A stretch of DNA of 64,000 bases from Paracoccaceae bacterium (GCA_022763485.1 JALEGX010000086.1:48635-112634), one strand, 5' to 3'; positions 1 to 12,517 are shown, counted from the stretch's first letter. Numbers and translations: made by a program. The notes: generated by a model not told the origin, from the letters alone.

Positions 1-2024
<2,024 letters not shown>

Positions 2025-2204
2025 TCAGGGCTTCCCTTGTGATTTTGCTGACTTATACGCGTCAGACGGGGGATTGTCACCCTTTTGACATAAGTTTAGC
2101 GGCGCGGATTCAGCAGGAAATCGCGGACAGAGCCGGCCCCTCTGCACCGCCCGAAACAATGCGCTGTCAAAGGGTCCGCCCTTTGCGTCTGGGCAGAAAT
2201 GGGA

Positions 2205-2825
2205 TCAGGTCAAAAGGACCAGAACCGCCACCCCCAAGAGGAGCACACCCGACACCACGTTCAGGCGGCGACGTGCCCCTGCCGAGGTGATCAGATGCCG
2301 CGTGCGGTCGACAAAAGCGGCGAAGCACAGGTTTCCCAGCAAAGGCACAACGAAAGACAGTACGACGATGGCCAGCATGTCGGCACCACCGACCCCGGAC
2401 AGGTCAAAGAAGCCGGGCAGCACGCCCATGTAGAACAGGATCGCCTTGGGGTTTCCAAGGATCACCGCAACCCCGGCGGTGAAGCCTGCAATCCGGCCAG
2501 GGCGCAGCAACGCTGGGTTCTCCTGCACCCCTGCTCCGGCCGCCCTGATCTGAACGATCCCAAGCACGGCAAAGATCAGCGCCGCCAGCCACTTGAGGCC
2601 GGTCAGCACACCGTCCACTTCGGCCCCGATCCAGCTGATGCCGAGGATCGCAACCAGGGGCCAGACAATGTCCCCCACGGCCACGCCGACCGCTAGGGGC
2701 CATGCCGCTTCGAAGCCGCCGGACACTGCCCGTGCGATCAGCGCCAGCCAGACTGGCCCCGGTGTCAGGAACAGGATGAACAGCGCCCCGGCATAGAGCG
2801 CAAGATCCCAGGCTGTAACGGTCAT
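2205..2825 (-). CDS. LysE/RhtB family amino-acid exporter
   Basis: A predicted inner-membrane efflux protein of 206 residues, the normal size for the LysE/RhtB family, which exports amino acids or related small molecules. The N-terminus carries the family hallmark LTPGPVWLALIARAVSGG in and after the first membrane segment, and about six hydrophobic segments follow. A second conserved block, GNPKAILFYMGVLPGFF, lies near residue 125. Its ATG overlaps the recF stop codon by four bases (2822-2825), so the two are almost certainly translated together. A transporter inside the replication block is a passenger and says nothing about replication. Substrate cannot be told from sequence. Confidence 0.9.
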   Translation of the reverse strand: MTVTAWDLALYAGALFILFLTPGPVWLALIARAVSGGFEAAWPLAVGVAVGDIVWPLVAILGISWIGAEVDGVLTGLKWLAALIFAVLGIVQIRAAGAGVQENPALLRPGRIAGFTAGVAVILGNPKAILFYMGVLPGFFDLSGVGGADMLAIVVLSFVVPLLGNLCFAAFVDRTRHLITSAGARRRLNVVSGVLLLGVAVLVLLT

Positions 2826-3919
2826 TGCGCGGTCACGGTGGAGGTGCCCCCCTCGTCCGTTACCTGCACGGTCTGCGCCCGGTCCCCCAGTTCAGCGAAC
2901 AGTTCGGGACCGGTTCCGGTCATCCAGACTTGAGCCCCCAGCGCGCAGATCTCATCATAGAGCGCCGCGCGACGACCGGCATCCAGATGGGCCGCGACCT
3001 CATCCAGCAGGACAATGGGGGGTGTGCCGATCTGCGCCGTCAGCGCGCGGGCGTTCGCCAGCACCAGCGAGATCAGCAGCGCTTTCTGCTCGCCCGTGGA
3101 ACAGTCCCGCGCCAGCGCGCCCTTGGCCGCATATTCGGCGTGCAGATCGCTGCGATGTGGCCCAACAAGCGTCCGCCCGGCCGCCAGATCACGGCCACGA
3201 CCGTCCCTGAGCGCGGACAGGATGTCGTCCTCGGTGGCCAATGGTGCATCCTCGGCCTGCCGCAGCTCCATCGTTGCAACCGGAAAGGCCGTTTCCGCGC
3301 CCTCCTGCGCCCGGGCGATATGCTCCAGCGCCTGCAGGCGTGCGGCATGGATCCGGACGCCGGACGCGGCCATCTGGCGTTCCAGCGCGACGTACCAATG
3401 GGCATCGCGCACCTGATCCTTCAACAGGCGATTGCGCTCGCGCATGGCCTTTTCATAGGACAGGACAGCCTCAGCATGGGACGGCTCAAAGCTCAGCGTG
3501 ATGCGGTCCAGAAACCGTCGGCGCCCGTCCGCCCCTTCGGTCCACAAGCGGTCCATCGCCGGCACCAGCCACACGACGCGCGCAAGTTTGCCCAGCGCGA
3601 TCTGGCTGGCCGCCTTGCCGTCGATCCGAACCTGACGGGCTGCGCCCCCTTCGGACCATGTTTCCACTTCGTAGTGACGGCCAGAGACCTGCAGGTCCGC
3701 CTTCAGCTTCCAACCCAGGCTTTCGGGACGACGCGCCATATCCGCGGCGCCTGCGCGCCGGATACCACGCCCCGGCGAAAACAGCGACACCGCTTCCAGC
3801 AGGTTTGTCTTGCCCGCCCCGTTTGGACCCAGAATGGCCACGGGCCGTCCATCCAGCGCCATTTCGGCACGTTTGTGGGAACGGAAATGAGAAAGGCTGA
3901 GAGAGGTCAGGGCCAACAT
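2822..3919 (-). CDS. recF: DNA replication/repair protein RecF
   Basis: RecF is an SMC-like ATPase that helps load RecA at gaps with RecO and RecR. The protein has 365 residues, normal for the family. It begins MLALTSLSLSHFRSHKRAEM, has a Walker A GPNGAGKTNLLEAV at about residues 31-44, and near the C-terminus a signature-like segment DCSTGEQKALLISLVLANA followed by the Walker B IVLLDEVAAHLD. It lies 62 bases downstream of dnaN and overlaps the LysE-type gene by four bases. This is the conserved dnaA-dnaN-recF-gyrB order with one extra gene inserted. Confidence 0.97.
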   Translation of the reverse strand: MLALTSLSLSHFRSHKRAEMALDGRPVAILGPNGAGKTNLLEAVSLFSPGRGIRRAGAADMARRPESLGWKLKADLQVSGRHYEVETWSEGGAARQVRIDGKAASQIALGKLARVVWLVPAMDRLWTEGADGRRRFLDRITLSFEPSHAEAVLSYEKAMRERNRLLKDQVRDAHWYVALERQMAASGVRIHAARLQALEHIARAQEGAETAFPVATMELRQAEDAPLATEDDILSALRDGRGRDLAAGRTLVGPHRSDLHAEYAAKGALARDCSTGEQKALLISLVLANARALTAQIGTPPIVLLDEVAAHLDAGRRAALYDEICALGAQVWMTGTGPELFAELGDRAQTVQVTDEGGTSTVTAQ

Positions 3920-3981
3920 TCGATTGGCCCCCTCATCATCGTGTACAAAGTGCCTGAATCACCGAACAGAACGACGCGCGC

Positions 3982-5100
3982 TTAGACGCGCATCGGCATG
4001 ACAACGTAGACCGCGCTCTGATCCGTACCTTCACGCATCAGGGTCGGGTCACCGGACGAATTGAACAGGAACACGGCGTTTTCACGGTCCACCTGGCTGG
4101 CGATCTCCAACAGGTATTTGGCGTTGAAGCCGATTTCCAGACGCTCATCCCCGTAGGCAACGGCCAGCTCTTCTTCGGCGGCACCGCTGTCGGGTGCGTT
4201 CACCGACAGGACCAGCTTGTCCTCGTCCAGCTGCAGTTTCACCGCACGCGAGCGTTCCGAAGATACGGTTGCCACGCGGTCAACGGCTTGCGCGAATTCG
4301 GTCGCGTCCACTTCCAGACGACGTGTGTTCGCCACCGGGATAACCCGAGTGTAGTCCGGGAAGGTGCCATCGATGACTTTCGAGGTCAGCGTGATATCCG
4401 GGGTCGCAAAGCGAATTTTCGACTCGCTGACGGACACGGCGATGTCCATGTCGTCATCATCCAGCAGCTTGCGCAGCTCACCCACGGTCTTGCGCGGGAC
4501 AATCACACCCGGCATGTCTTCGGCACCGATGGGAAGGCCCGCATCAATCCGCGCCAGCCGGTGGCCATCCGTTGCAACGCAGCGCAGGGCCCGGCCATCT
4601 TCACTGTCTGCGATGTGCATATAGACGCCGTTCAGGTAATAGCGGGTCTCTTCCGTCGAGATGGCGAATTTCGACTTGTCGAACAGGCGGCGCAGCACTG
4701 CGGCCTTGGCCGAGAAGTTTGACTGATATTCGGACGAGGCCATGACCGGGAAGTCTTCGCGCGGCAGCGTGGCGAGGGAGAAGTTGGAGCGCCCCGCTTC
4801 AACCGTCAGACGTCCGGTCGCGTTGTCCGCAGTCAGCGAGACCAGCGCCCCGTCCGGCAGTTTGCGGACGATTTCATGCAGGGTAGTTGCCGCAACCGTG
4901 GTCGCCCCGGCGCGTTCGACCTGTGCAGGGGCCTTGTCCACCACTTCGATGTCCAGATCGGTGGCCCGGAACTGGACCTGATCCCCATCGGCTTCGATCA
5001 GAACATTGGCAAGGATCGGGATCGTGTTCCGGCGTTCGACAACCGACTGCGCTTGCGCCACAGCTTTCAGCAAGGCTGCGCGTTCAATACTGATCTTCAT
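3982..5100 (-). CDS. dnaN: DNA polymerase III beta subunit (sliding clamp)
   Basis: This ring-shaped processivity clamp tethers DNA polymerase III to DNA. It has 372 residues, the typical length, and starts MKISIERAALLKAVAQAQSVVERRNTIPILANVL, the canonical clamp N-terminus. It ends with the typical VYVVMPMRV, which forms part of the pocket that binds clamp-interacting peptides. It lies 214 bases downstream of dnaA, and the terminator-like hairpin between them suggests that dnaN is at least partly transcribed on its own. Confidence 0.98.
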   Translation of the reverse strand: MKISIERAALLKAVAQAQSVVERRNTIPILANVLIEADGDQVQFRATDLDIEVVDKAPAQVERAGATTVAATTLHEIVRKLPDGALVSLTADNATGRLTVEAGRSNFSLATLPREDFPVMASSEYQSNFSAKAAVLRRLFDKSKFAISTEETRYYLNGVYMHIADSEDGRALRCVATDGHRLARIDAGLPIGAEDMPGVIVPRKTVGELRKLLDDDDMDIAVSVSESKIRFATPDITLTSKVIDGTFPDYTRVIPVANTRRLEVDATEFAQAVDRVATVSSERSRAVKLQLDEDKLVLSVNAPDSGAAEEELAVAYGDERLEIGFNAKYLLEIASQVDRENAVFLFNSSGDPTLMREGTDQSAVYVVMPMRV

Positions 5101-5257
5101 ATCCCTCTATCCTCTCCGCATCGCCGGGAGGGCCACGTTAACGCGTTGACCCATCGACACAAGGTTTTTGTCGATTTCTCCGCAGCTTTTCGGAGGGCGT
5201 CAAGAGGGGCACCCGGACTTCGCTGCGATCCATCTCAATTCGTTGCATGTGAACATA

Positions 5258-5294
5258 AGAAAATGGCCCCGCCCGATGGGCAAGGCCAAAATTC
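5258..5294 (-). terminator. Hairpin downstream of dnaA
   Basis: Read on the minus strand just after the dnaA stop, a stem with arms TTTTGGCC..GCCC and GGGC..GGCCATTTT (internal mismatch, three-base loop) is followed by a short T-run. It resembles an intrinsic terminator or attenuator between dnaA and dnaN. The imperfect stem makes full termination uncertain. Confidence 0.5.
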
Positions 5295-5314
5295 AGGAAC
5301 TCACGCAGGGCTGT

Positions 5315-6709
5315 TTACGCTTCCAGCGACCGGCGCAGCATTTCCACGTCTTCAGCGATCTGGCCATCGGTCAGCTTCAGCTCTTCGATGCGCTTCACGC
5401 CGTGCATGACGGTGGTGTGGTCGCGGCCACCAAAGCGGCGTCCGATTTCTGGTAGCGAGCGGCTGGTCAGCTGCTTGCACAGATACATCGCCACCTGCCG
5501 CGGGCGCGCATAGGACCGCAGGCGCTTGGGGCCGATGATGTCGCTCAGGCGGATGTTGTAGTAATCCGACACCTTGCGCTGAATTTCTTCGACCGTGATC
5601 TTGCGCTCAGACGCGCGCAGAACGTCGGCCAGACAGTCCTGGGTCAGATCCATGTCGATTTCACGGCCCACCAGCGACGCGAAGGCAAACAGGCGGGTCA
5701 AGGCGCCTTCCAGCACCCGGACGTTGGTCGAGATGCGATGGGCCAGGAACTCCAGCACGCCATCGGCGATCTTGAGATCCGGATAGGTCGAGCGATTCTG
5801 CTGAACCTTGGTCTGCAGGATCCCCAGGCGCAGTTCGTAATCGGTCGGGTGCAGATCCACGACCAGACCGCACTGCAAGCGCGATTTGACCCGGTCTTCC
5901 AGATCCTTGATCTCACCCGGCGCGCGGTCGGCCGAAATGATGATCTGCTTGTTCTGATCCACCAGCGCATTGAACGTGTGGAAGAATTCTTCCTGGGTCG
6001 AATCCTTGCCCGCGATGAACTGAACATCGTCCACCATCAACACGTCAACCGACCGGAACAGGTGTTTGAAGTCCAGCATCTTGCGCTCACGCAGGGCCTG
6101 CACAAAACGGTACATGAACTGCTCGGCAGACAGGTACAGAACGTTCAGATCCGGACGCTTGGATTTCAGCTCCCACGCGATGGCGTGCATCAGGTGGGTT
6201 TTACCAAGGCCAACACCCCCATACAGCACCAGCGGGTTGAAGGTGACGGGGCCGCCTTCGGCAACACGACGGGCCGCAGCATGGGCCAGTTCGTTCGGTT
6301 TACCGACAACAAAGCTGTCAAAAGTGAAGCGCGCATCCAGAGGGGCCGCCTGCAGCTCTTCCAGCGGGTTGTTGGCCGTGAACGACGCCGAGGCCGGTTG
6401 CACACGCGCCTGCTCCACTTCCGGCTCTGCCGGAGATTCGACACTGCGCATCGGGCGCGTCGTCGAGTTTGCCGCCACTTCGAAAGTGACACGCTGCACG
6501 GTTTCGCCAGCAGAATTCAATTCATACAGAATCAAATCCGCGAAATTCTGGCTTACGTAATTCCCCATGAAGTTTGTCGGTACGTTGAATACCGCAACAC
6601 CATCGGAAAGATCCGAGAATTCAAGAGGTTCGATCCAAGTGGTGTAGTTGTTCTGGCCTACGGTTTTCAGGAGCTTCTGCCGGAGCTGCCCCCATTTTTC
6701 TTGTGTCAT
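5315..6709 (-). CDS. dnaA: Chromosomal replication initiator DnaA
   Basis: DnaA binds origin boxes, opens the origin and recruits the helicase. From the chosen ATG at 6709 it has 464 residues and begins [20 protein letters not shown], the domain I N-terminus usual in this group, preceded by a GTGAGG sequence with normal spacing. An in-frame start at 6796 would add 29 residues that do not look conserved. Domain III has the AAA+ Walker [11 protein letters not shown] (residues 163-172) and Walker [14 protein letters not shown]. Domain IV has the DnaA signature [19 protein letters not shown] near the C-terminus. It is next to rpsT and upstream of dnaN. Confidence 0.97.
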   Translation of the reverse strand: MTQEKWGQLRQKLLKTVGQNNYTTWIEPLEFSDLSDGVAVFNVPTNFMGNYVSQNFADLILYELNSAGETVQRVTFEVAANSTTRPMRSVESPAEPEVEQARVQPASASFTANNPLEELQAAPLDARFTFDSFVVGKPNELAHAAARRVAEGGPVTFNPLVLYGGVGLGKTHLMHAIAWELKSKRPDLNVLYLSAEQFMYRFVQALRERKMLDFKHLFRSVDVLMVDDVQFIAGKDSTQEEFFHTFNALVDQNKQIIISADRAPGEIKDLEDRVKSRLQCGLVVDLHPTDYELRLGILQTKVQQNRSTYPDLKIADGVLEFLAHRISTNVRVLEGALTRLFAFASLVGREIDMDLTQDCLADVLRASERKITVEEIQRKVSDYYNIRLSDIIGPKRLRSYARPRQVAMYLCKQLTSRSLPEIGRRFGGRDHTTVMHGVKRIEELKLTDGQIAEDVEMLRRSLEA

Positions 6710-7206
6710 CCAGCGCCTCACGCAATCCCATCTTCCGGCCATTCGGCCTTTTACTTTTTGGTCGGTCGGGACAGAGCCCGGCCTGGATTCACGCACTACT
6801 TCTCAGAGTACTGAAAGCACTGCCTTCAGCATTTGCCCCCATCCAGAGACAACAGCAAACACGGCCTTCACCAGCGTGCCCATCATCCCAAATGGCACGG
6901 CTCAGCAAATATAACCGTATATACTCTCATAGTATTGACAGGGTCTTACATTCGGCAGCTACCGACGCAGACTTGTCAAAACACCCACAAAAACAATTTT
7001 GGGCGTTTGACGTTCGTCCCGGATTTCTTCTGATGCCCGTCAGATGATCCCGGAGCGGCCTGTCCCCCCAAGCGAGTGAATCGCTAAATACTTGGTAGCA
7101 AGATCCACCACCGGCCAGCAACGAAACTATGATGTTGACTCGGGGTTTGGGGATAAAGAATCTCCCGAGCTTGCAGAAGCGCAAAGTTGACGCTTGGACA
7201 AATCAA
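6710..7206. other. dnaA-rpsT intergenic region
   Basis: About 500 bases without a convincing gene. The part at 6905-7000 is AT-rich and includes an inverted repeat ATACT-ctcat-AGTAT at 6921-6935. One sequence, TGGGGATAA at 7148-7156, is one base away from the DnaA-box consensus on the minus strand. It presumably holds the dnaA promoter. A single weak box is not enough to call this a replication origin. Confidence 0.5.
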
Positions 7207-7245
7207 AAAGGGCACCCCTCACAGGATGCCCCCTTTGCATTTTTG
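7207..7245 (-). terminator. Intrinsic terminator of rpsT
   Basis: On the minus strand, 40 bases after the rpsT stop, arms AAAGGGGGCATCC and GGGGTGCCCTTTT form a stem with a short loop followed by TTTTTGATTTG. This is a typical rho-independent terminator and separates rpsT from the dnaA region. Confidence 0.8.
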
Positions 7246-7285
7246 AGCAGACGCTCTGGATCCGGGCTCAGCGCCCGAACCGGCC

Positions 7286-7549
7286 TTAGCCCAGCGCTTT
7301 GACGCGAGCCGACAGGCGCGAAATCTTGCGCGATGCGGTGTTTTTGTGGAACACACCCTTGGTCACGCCGCGCATCAGTTCGGGCTGAGCTGCGCGCAGA
7401 GCTGCGGTTGCTGCTTCCTTGTCGCCGGACGCAATTGCTTCTTCAACTTTACGCAGGAAGGTGCGGATGCGCGAACGACGGGCTTTGTTGACGGCGAAAC
7501 GCTTTTCGTTCTGACGGGCGCGCTTCTTTGCCTGGGGCGAATTTGCCAT
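7286..7549 (-). CDS. rpsT: 30S ribosomal protein S20
   Basis: S20 is a small, basic 16S rRNA-binding protein. At 87 residues it has the expected length. It begins [20 protein letters not shown] and has the typical [15 protein letters not shown]-terminus. It is monocistronic, with its own terminator downstream at 7207-7245. Its position beside dnaA is a recurring arrangement in Alphaproteobacteria. Confidence 0.97.
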   Translation of the reverse strand: MANSPQAKKRARQNEKRFAVNKARRSRIRTFLRKVEEAIASGDKEAATAALRAAQPELMRGVTKGVFHKNTASRKISRLSARVKALG

Positions 7550-7744
7550 GTGTAGTGACCTTGTATCTTACGGGTTCATGTCTCTGACGCGAATGCCAGC
7601 CAACCCGGGCAAGGACTACCGGATGTGATTCTAGCCATAGCGGGCCGCACGCGCATGTATGGCGGCGGTAACTATCCAAAACCCATGCGTTTGGCAACCC
7701 GCAAAGCGGATATGCCCATCCACCCCGGTTTCGGCCCCACGGAA

Positions 7745-7785
7745 ACGAAAAAGGGCAGCCCCTCCGGCCGCCCCTTACGATCGCA
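7745..7785 (-). terminator. Intrinsic terminator of the enoyl-CoA hydratase gene
   Basis: On the minus strand, AAGGGGCGGCC and GGCTGCCCTT form a GC-rich stem with one bulge, followed by TTTTTCG. It lies directly after the stop codon at 7802, so it probably ends that transcript. Confidence 0.7.
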
Positions 7786-7801
7786 GAATCTGCTCTGCGG
7801 A

Positions 7802-8578
7802 TCACTTGTCGCGGAACTGCGCTTCGCGCTTTTCCAGGAAAGCCGCCATGCCTTCCTTCTGGTCTTCGGTTGCAAACATCGAGTGGAACACACGACGTTC
7901 GAACAACATGCCTTCGCTCAGGGTCAGGTCGTAGCTGCGGTTCACGGCTTCCTTGGCCGCCATGGCGGTCAGCATCGATTTTTCGGCGATCTTCTGCGCT
8001 GCGCCCAGCGCTTCGTCCATCAGCTTCTTCGCGGGCACGACCCGCGACACCAGACCTGCACGCTCGGCTTCTTCGGCATTCATGAAGCGACCGGTCAGAT
8101 TCATGTCCATGGACTTCGACTTGCCGATAAAGCGGGTCAGACGCTGGGTCCCACCGATTCCGGCAATCACCCCCAGGTTGATTTCAGGCTGACCGAATTT
8201 CGCGGTATCCGCCGCGATGATGAAGTCACAGGTCATCGCCAATTCACAGCCACCGCCCAGAGCATAGCCAGCAACGGCGGCGATGATCGGCTTGCGGATC
8301 GCGGTGATGCGGTCGTTCACATCAGCAAAGAGATTCGCGTTGAAAACGTCGACGAAGCTCATGGTCGACATTTCTTTGATGTCCGCACCCGCGGCAAAGG
8401 CCTTTTCGGATCCGGTCAGAACAATGCAGCGCACCTTGTCATTGGCGTCGGCCTCTTCCAGGGCGGTGCAAAGCTCGCCAAGCAGTTGGGTATTGAGCGC
8501 ATTCAACGCGTCCGGGCGGTTCAGTTTGATAAGGGAAACGTGGTCCTGCACTTCGACGTTGATCGTCTCAAAGGCCAT
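7802..8578 (-). CDS. Enoyl-CoA hydratase (crotonase family)
   Basis: Predicted to add water to trans-2-enoyl-CoA in fatty-acid or amino-acid beta-oxidation, in the cytoplasm. It has 258 residues, the classic single-domain crotonase length. The oxyanion-hole segments are visible at [11 protein letters not shown] and [15 protein letters not shown]; the latter carries the first catalytic Glu. The second catalytic Glu is in [21 protein letters not shown]. Both residues are present, so hydratase activity is expected, most like short-chain enoyl-CoA hydratases. It is monocistronic between rpsT and mutM. Confidence 0.93.
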   Translation of the reverse strand: MAFETINVEVQDHVSLIKLNRPDALNALNTQLLGELCTALEEADANDKVRCIVLTGSEKAFAAGADIKEMSTMSFVDVFNANLFADVNDRITAIRKPIIAAVAGYALGGGCELAMTCDFIIAADTAKFGQPEINLGVIAGIGGTQRLTRFIGKSKSMDMNLTGRFMNAEEAERAGLVSRVVPAKKLMDEALGAAQKIAEKSMLTAMAAKEAVNRSYDLTLSEGMLFERRVFHSMFATEDQKEGMAAFLEKREAQFRDK

Positions 8579-8642
8579 GATGTCAGCTTTCGGTTGTTCC
8601 GTTCAGGAACGATTCCTTACCATGAGACACATCTCGTTCAAG

Positions 8643-9494
8643 TTATCTTTGGCATTGCGCGCAGAAGAAGGATGAGCGTCCGGATTGAGTGATTCTCTGG
8701 ATCTGGGCCTTGCACCCTTCGCTGCGGCAGGGCTCACCTTCCCTTCCGTAAACGTCAAAGCTGTGCTGAAAATATCCAAGTTCTCCATCGGCTTGGCGGA
8801 AATCTTTGAGCGTGGATCCCCCCGCGGCAATGGCATCCTGCAGCACCTGGCGGATGATGGGCACCAGTGTCGCGATTCGTTTGGCCGAGATCTGCTTGGC
8901 TTTGCGGCGCGGCGAGATGCCCGCCCGGAACAGGGCTTCGCAGACATAGATGTTACCAAGACCCGCAATGATTCCCTGATCCAGTAACGCCGTTTTCACC
9001 GGGCTGTTCTTGTTCCGGAACGCTTCGATCAGGTGGGCTTCGTGGAAATCATTGCCAAGGGGCTCCGGCCCCAGCACCGACAACAGCTTGTGCTGTTCGG
9101 CGGTGCCCGTCTCCAACAGGTCCATCGCCCCGAAGCGGCGCGGATCGTTGAAGGTGACGCGAGCGCCATTGTCCATGTCAAAGACCACATGATCATGCTT
9201 TTCGGCCTGCGGGTGCTGAAGCACGAACTGACCCAGCGGATCGCCCGAAACGGTCATACGCCCGGACATGCCCAGATGAATCAACAGGGTCTCCCCGGTA
9301 TCCAGGTCGGCCAGGATGTATTTTGACCGCCGACGCAGCTGGTTCACCCGTGCCCCGGTCAGGCGCTCCGCCATGCGTTCGGGAAAGGGCCAGCGCAGAT
9401 CGGGGCGGTTCACCTGAGCGGTAACGATCACAGCGCCCTCCATCGAGGGTTGTAGACCACGCCGCACGGTTTCCACTTCGGGCAGTTCAGGCAT
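8643..9494 (-). CDS. mutM: Formamidopyrimidine-DNA glycosylase
   Basis: A base-excision repair enzyme that removes oxidised purines such as 8-oxoguanine and nicks the abasic site. It has 283 residues. The N-terminal [10 protein letters not shown] supplies the catalytic Pro2 and Glu3. A helix-two-turn-helix region ([19 protein letters not shown]) follows, and a C-terminal zinc finger (GEPCRSEGC, then FFCAQCQR) has all four cysteines. Its start shares one base with the stop of the upstream membrane-protein gene, so the two are co-translated. Confidence 0.97.
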   Translation of the reverse strand: MPELPEVETVRRGLQPSMEGAVIVTAQVNRPDLRWPFPERMAERLTGARVNQLRRRSKYILADLDTGETLLIHLGMSGRMTVSGDPLGQFVLQHPQAEKHDHVVFDMDNGARVTFNDPRRFGAMDLLETGTAEQHKLLSVLGPEPLGNDFHEAHLIEAFRNKNSPVKTALLDQGIIAGLGNIYVCEALFRAGISPRRKAKQISAKRIATLVPIIRQVLQDAIAAGGSTLKDFRQADGELGYFQHSFDVYGREGEPCRSEGCKAQIQRITQSGRSSFFCAQCQR

Positions 9495-10150
9495 CAGCGC
9501 CCTCCATTGCTCTGCCGCGCAAGGGCGGACAGCATGATTCTCAGTTTCAGATCGCGTTCCGATAGTGCCTCAAGCAGCTGCCGATACCCGGAGTTTCGCG
9601 CCCGGATCCTGAGCTGACGACCATCGGTAAAATGCAGCCGAACGCCCCCGGCAATGGTTTTGGACAGCGGCGTGACCCGGTCCAATGTGGCCATTTCGGC
9701 AACGAAGGGACGGGCCAACCAGGAGGTGCGCGCAATCTTGACGCCATCAAACAGGATGCGATCAAACGACATCGCAAACATCCACAGGGAAAGCCCCGCA
9801 AAGCCAGTAAACAGGACAACAGTCATCCAGTGCTTTGCCAACTCGTCAGGCTTCGGTTCTGCAACCATCCCCATGAACCATGCGCCCCCCCCGAAGAAGA
9901 GAATGCCGAACACGCTGGCCTTGCGCAGTTTCAGCGGCCGCAGGATCAGCACGCCGCCGGATGAGACCTCGCCATCTTGGGTCCAGCCTGCAAAATTGTC
10001 GCGCAGTGCTTTCTGTTGCGCTTTGCCGATGAAGTGCCATTTCAAGTAGATGACCGTCACAACAAGAGTGAGGCCGATGGTATAGGCAACGGGATAGGCG
10101 CGGAACAATTCGGCATTGCCACGCAAGGCTTCTGTGATGGTCTGAAACAC
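9494..10150 (-). CDS. Membrane protein of unknown function
   Basis: A 218-residue protein with no family I can name. Three likely membrane segments are visible: at about residues 22-40 ([16 protein letters not shown]), 78-96 ([18 protein letters not shown]) and 108-130. A soluble C-terminal half contains [21 protein letters not shown], a beta-rich stretch that looks like a small PH-like or membrane-proximal domain, though that is a guess. It is upstream of mutM with a one-base overlap, and it is divergent from ubiE across an 82-base gap. Confidence 0.75.
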   Translation of the reverse strand: MFQTITEALRGNAELFRAYPVAYTIGLTLVVTVIYLKWHFIGKAQQKALRDNFAGWTQDGEVSSGGVLILRPLKLRKASVFGILFFGGGAWFMGMVAEPKPDELAKHWMTVVLFTGFAGLSLWMFAMSFDRILFDGVKIARTSWLARPFVAEMATLDRVTPLSKTIAGGVRLHFTDGRQLRIRARNSGYRQLLEALSERDLKLRIMLSALARQSNGGR

Positions 10151-10232
10151 CTGTGATTACCGCGCGGATTTTGCCATTTGTATCATCCCGACAAAGCCTA
10201 TATCCCGGGCGCAACTGGAACAAGGTGCGAAG

Positions 10233-10985
10233 ATGGCTGACACGTCCGACAACACCACCCATTTCGGGTTCGAAACCGTCCGCGAGGACGAAAAGGCCGG
10301 GCGCGTTCAGGGCGTGTTCAACTCGGTCGCCTCCAAATACGACATCATGAATGACGTCATGAGCGTTGGCATCCACCGGGTGTGGAAAGACGCGATGATG
10401 GACTGGCTGGCGCCCCGCCCCGGACAGCGTTTGCTGGATGTTGCAGGCGGCACCGGGGACATTTCCTTCCGCTTCCTGGAACGAGCCGGACATGGCCATT
10501 CCACGGTGCTGGACCTGACCGAGCCCATGCTGGTCGAAGGCCGAAAACGGGCCGAAGCGGCACAGATGGCGGACAGTCTGGATTGGGTGACCGGGGACGC
10601 GATGGCCCTGCCCTTCCTGGACAACACCTTTGATGTCTACACGATCTCTTTCGGCATCCGGAACGTGACCCGCCCGCAAGAAGCGCTCAACGAAGCTTTC
10701 CGCGTGCTGAAACCCGGCGGTCGTCTGATGGTGCTGGAATTCAGCCAGCTGCCAAACGACGGTTTGCAGAAGCTGTACGACCTCTACAGCTTCAACGTCA
10801 TTCCCCGCATGGGCAAGCTGATCGCTGATGACTACGACAGCTATCAGTACCTGGTGGAATCGATCCGCAAATTCCCCGATCAGGAGACCTTCCTGGGCAT
10901 GGTGCGCAAAGCCGGCTTTGAAAACGCGAAGTACCGCAACCTGTCGATGGGCATCGCTGCCTTGCACTCCGGCTGGAAGATCTGA
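10233..10985 (+). CDS. ubiE: Ubiquinone biosynthesis C-methyltransferase UbiE
   Basis: An S-adenosylmethionine-dependent C-methyltransferase of the ubiquinone (and menaquinone) pathway, 250 residues. The SAM-binding motif I is [17 protein letters not shown] near residues 68-84. The family marker [15 protein letters not shown] and the typical C-terminus [15 protein letters not shown] are both present. Its stop overlaps the ubiB start by one base, giving the common ubiE-ubiB pair. There is no sign of other quinone genes in the window. Confidence 0.97.
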   Translation: MADTSDNTTHFGFETVREDEKAGRVQGVFNSVASKYDIMNDVMSVGIHRVWKDAMMDWLAPRPGQRLLDVAGGTGDISFRFLERAGHGHSTVLDLTEPMLVEGRKRAEAAQMADSLDWVTGDAMALPFLDNTFDVYTISFGIRNVTRPQEALNEAFRVLKPGGRLMVLEFSQLPNDGLQKLYDLYSFNVIPRMGKLIADDYDSYQYLVESIRKFPDQETFLGMVRKAGFENAKYRNLSMGIAALHSGWKI

Positions 10986-12517
10986 TGCGCGGCCCTCACA
11001 ACATTATCCGGCTGATCCGGACCGGGGCCACGCTGGAGCGAACCGGGGCGATGAATGTCGTGCTGGACGCTTTTGAGGCCCCGAAACCGCTGCGCATCGT
11101 GGCGCATGTTCTGGGCTGGCCGTTCAAATGGCTGGGCTACAAGGGTGAGCCCGACATGCCCCCAGCGACCCGCGCACTGACGGCGCTTGGTCCGGCCTAC
11201 ATCAAGTTTGGTCAGGTTCTGTCGACCCGTCCCGATGTTGTGGGGGACGAGCTGGCCGAACAGCTGCGCGTGCTGCAGGACAAGCTGCCGCCGTTTTCCC
11301 GCGCCGAAGCCATGGCCGAGGTGGAGAAGGAACTGGGCGTCAAGATTGATGACGTGTTTTCCGAGTTCAGCGAACCAATCGCCGCGGCCTCGATCGCGCA
11401 GGTTCACCGCGCCCGCCTGGTCGAAACCGGCGAAGACGTCGCGGTCAAGGTGCTACGCCCGGGCATCGAGCGCGCTTTCCAGAAGGATGTTGACGCCTTC
11501 TACTTCGCCGCCCGTATCGTCGACCTGTTCGCCCCCGGAGCCCGTCGGCTGCGACCGATGGATGTCATCGAACATTTCGACGGTGTCGTGCAGGGTGAGC
11601 TGGACCTGAGGCTTGAAAGCGCCTCGGCCTCTGAATTTGAAGCGAACACCGCGCAGGATGAGGGGTTCCAGCTTCCCCCTGTCCTGTGGAACCTGTCCGC
11701 GCGCCGGGTGATGACCCTGGGCTGGGCCGATGGCCTGCCCTTGGGTGATAACGCCGCGCTGGATGCTGCGGGACACGACCGCCGTGCCCTGGGTGAACGG
11801 GTGCTGACCCTGTTTCTGCGCCATGCGCTGCGCGACGGTTTCTTTCACGCCGATATGCATCAGGGCAACCTGAAGGTCGCCGCCAATGGGGACATCATTG
11901 CCTATGACTTCGGCATCATGGGCCATATCGACGAATACACCCGCCGCGTTTACGCCGAGATCCTGTTTGGCTTCATCAAGCGGGACTACAAGCGCGTTGC
12001 CGAGGTGCATTTCGAAGCGGGCTATGTTCCTGCCACGCAGGACGTTGATGAGTTCGCCCGCGCCCTGCGCGCGGTGGGCGAGCCGATCTTTGGCATGGAC
12101 GCCACTCATATCTCTATGGGGCGTCTGCTGAATTACCTGTTCGAAGTCACCGAACGCTTCGGCATGGAAACCCGGACAGAGCTGATCCTGCTGCAGCGCA
12201 CCATGGTTGTGGTAGAAGGCGTGGCCCGGTCTCTGGATCCCCGGATCAACATCTGGGAAGCGGCCCGCCCCGTTGTCGAGGATTATATCAAGCGGTCGAT
12301 CGGTCCGCGTGCCGTCGCCTCGGACTTGCTGGACACCGCGCGGGTGATGGCGCGTTTTGGCCCGCGCCTGCCTGCGCTGGTGGAATCGGCACTGATCGCC
12401 CAATCCAACCCTCAACCGCAGAATACGGATGGGTTCTTGCGCTCGCGCTGGATGCCGGCGCTTGCTGGTGGGGCCGTCGGGGTTCTGGCCACTGTGATCC
12501 TGTCGCAGGTGTTCTGA
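10985..12517 (+). CDS. ubiB: Ubiquinone biosynthesis regulatory ATPase/kinase-like protein UbiB
   Basis: A member of the ABC1/ADCK/UbiB atypical kinase-like family, needed for ubiquinone synthesis and probably associated with the membrane. It has 510 residues. Family marks are the Ala-rich AAASIAQVHRARL loop, the invariant Lys in VAVKVLRPGI, the HADMHQGNL catalytic loop and the DFG-equivalent YDFGIMGHID. A hydrophobic C-terminal segment (WMPALAGGAVGVLATVILSQVF) fits the family's C-terminal membrane helix. It is translated with ubiE through a one-base overlap. Confidence 0.95.
   Translation: MRGPHNIIRLIRTGATLERTGAMNVVLDAFEAPKPLRIVAHVLGWPFKWLGYKGEPDMPPATRALTALGPAYIKFGQVLSTRPDVVGDELAEQLRVLQDKLPPFSRAEAMAEVEKELGVKIDDVFSEFSEPIAAASIAQVHRARLVETGEDVAVKVLRPGIERAFQKDVDAFYFAARIVDLFAPGARRLRPMDVIEHFDGVVQGELDLRLESASASEFEANTAQDEGFQLPPVLWNLSARRVMTLGWADGLPLGDNAALDAAGHDRRALGERVLTLFLRHALRDGFFHADMHQGNLKVAANGDIIAYDFGIMGHIDEYTRRVYAEILFGFIKRDYKRVAEVHFEAGYVPATQDVDEFARALRAVGEPIFGMDATHISMGRLLNYLFEVTERFGMETRTELILLQRTMVVVEGVARSLDPRINIWEAARPVVEDYIKRSIGPRAVASDLLDTARVMARFGPRLPALVESALIAQSNPQPQNTDGFLRSRWMPALAGGAVGVLATVILSQVF

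Noticed and set aside
2168..2185. CAAAGGG-tccg-CCCTTTG hairpin before gyrB
   Set aside because: A perfect seven-base stem, but no T-run on either strand, so it was not called a terminator.
6927..7184. 85-codon frame between dnaA and rpsT
   Set aside because: No ribosome site, no recognisable motif, and an unusual composition for this genome. More likely leader DNA.
6710..7285. Replication origin next to dnaA
   Set aside because: Only one DnaA-box-like sequence with a mismatch (7148-7156) was found, and there is no cluster of boxes. The AT-rich stretch can be explained by a promoter.
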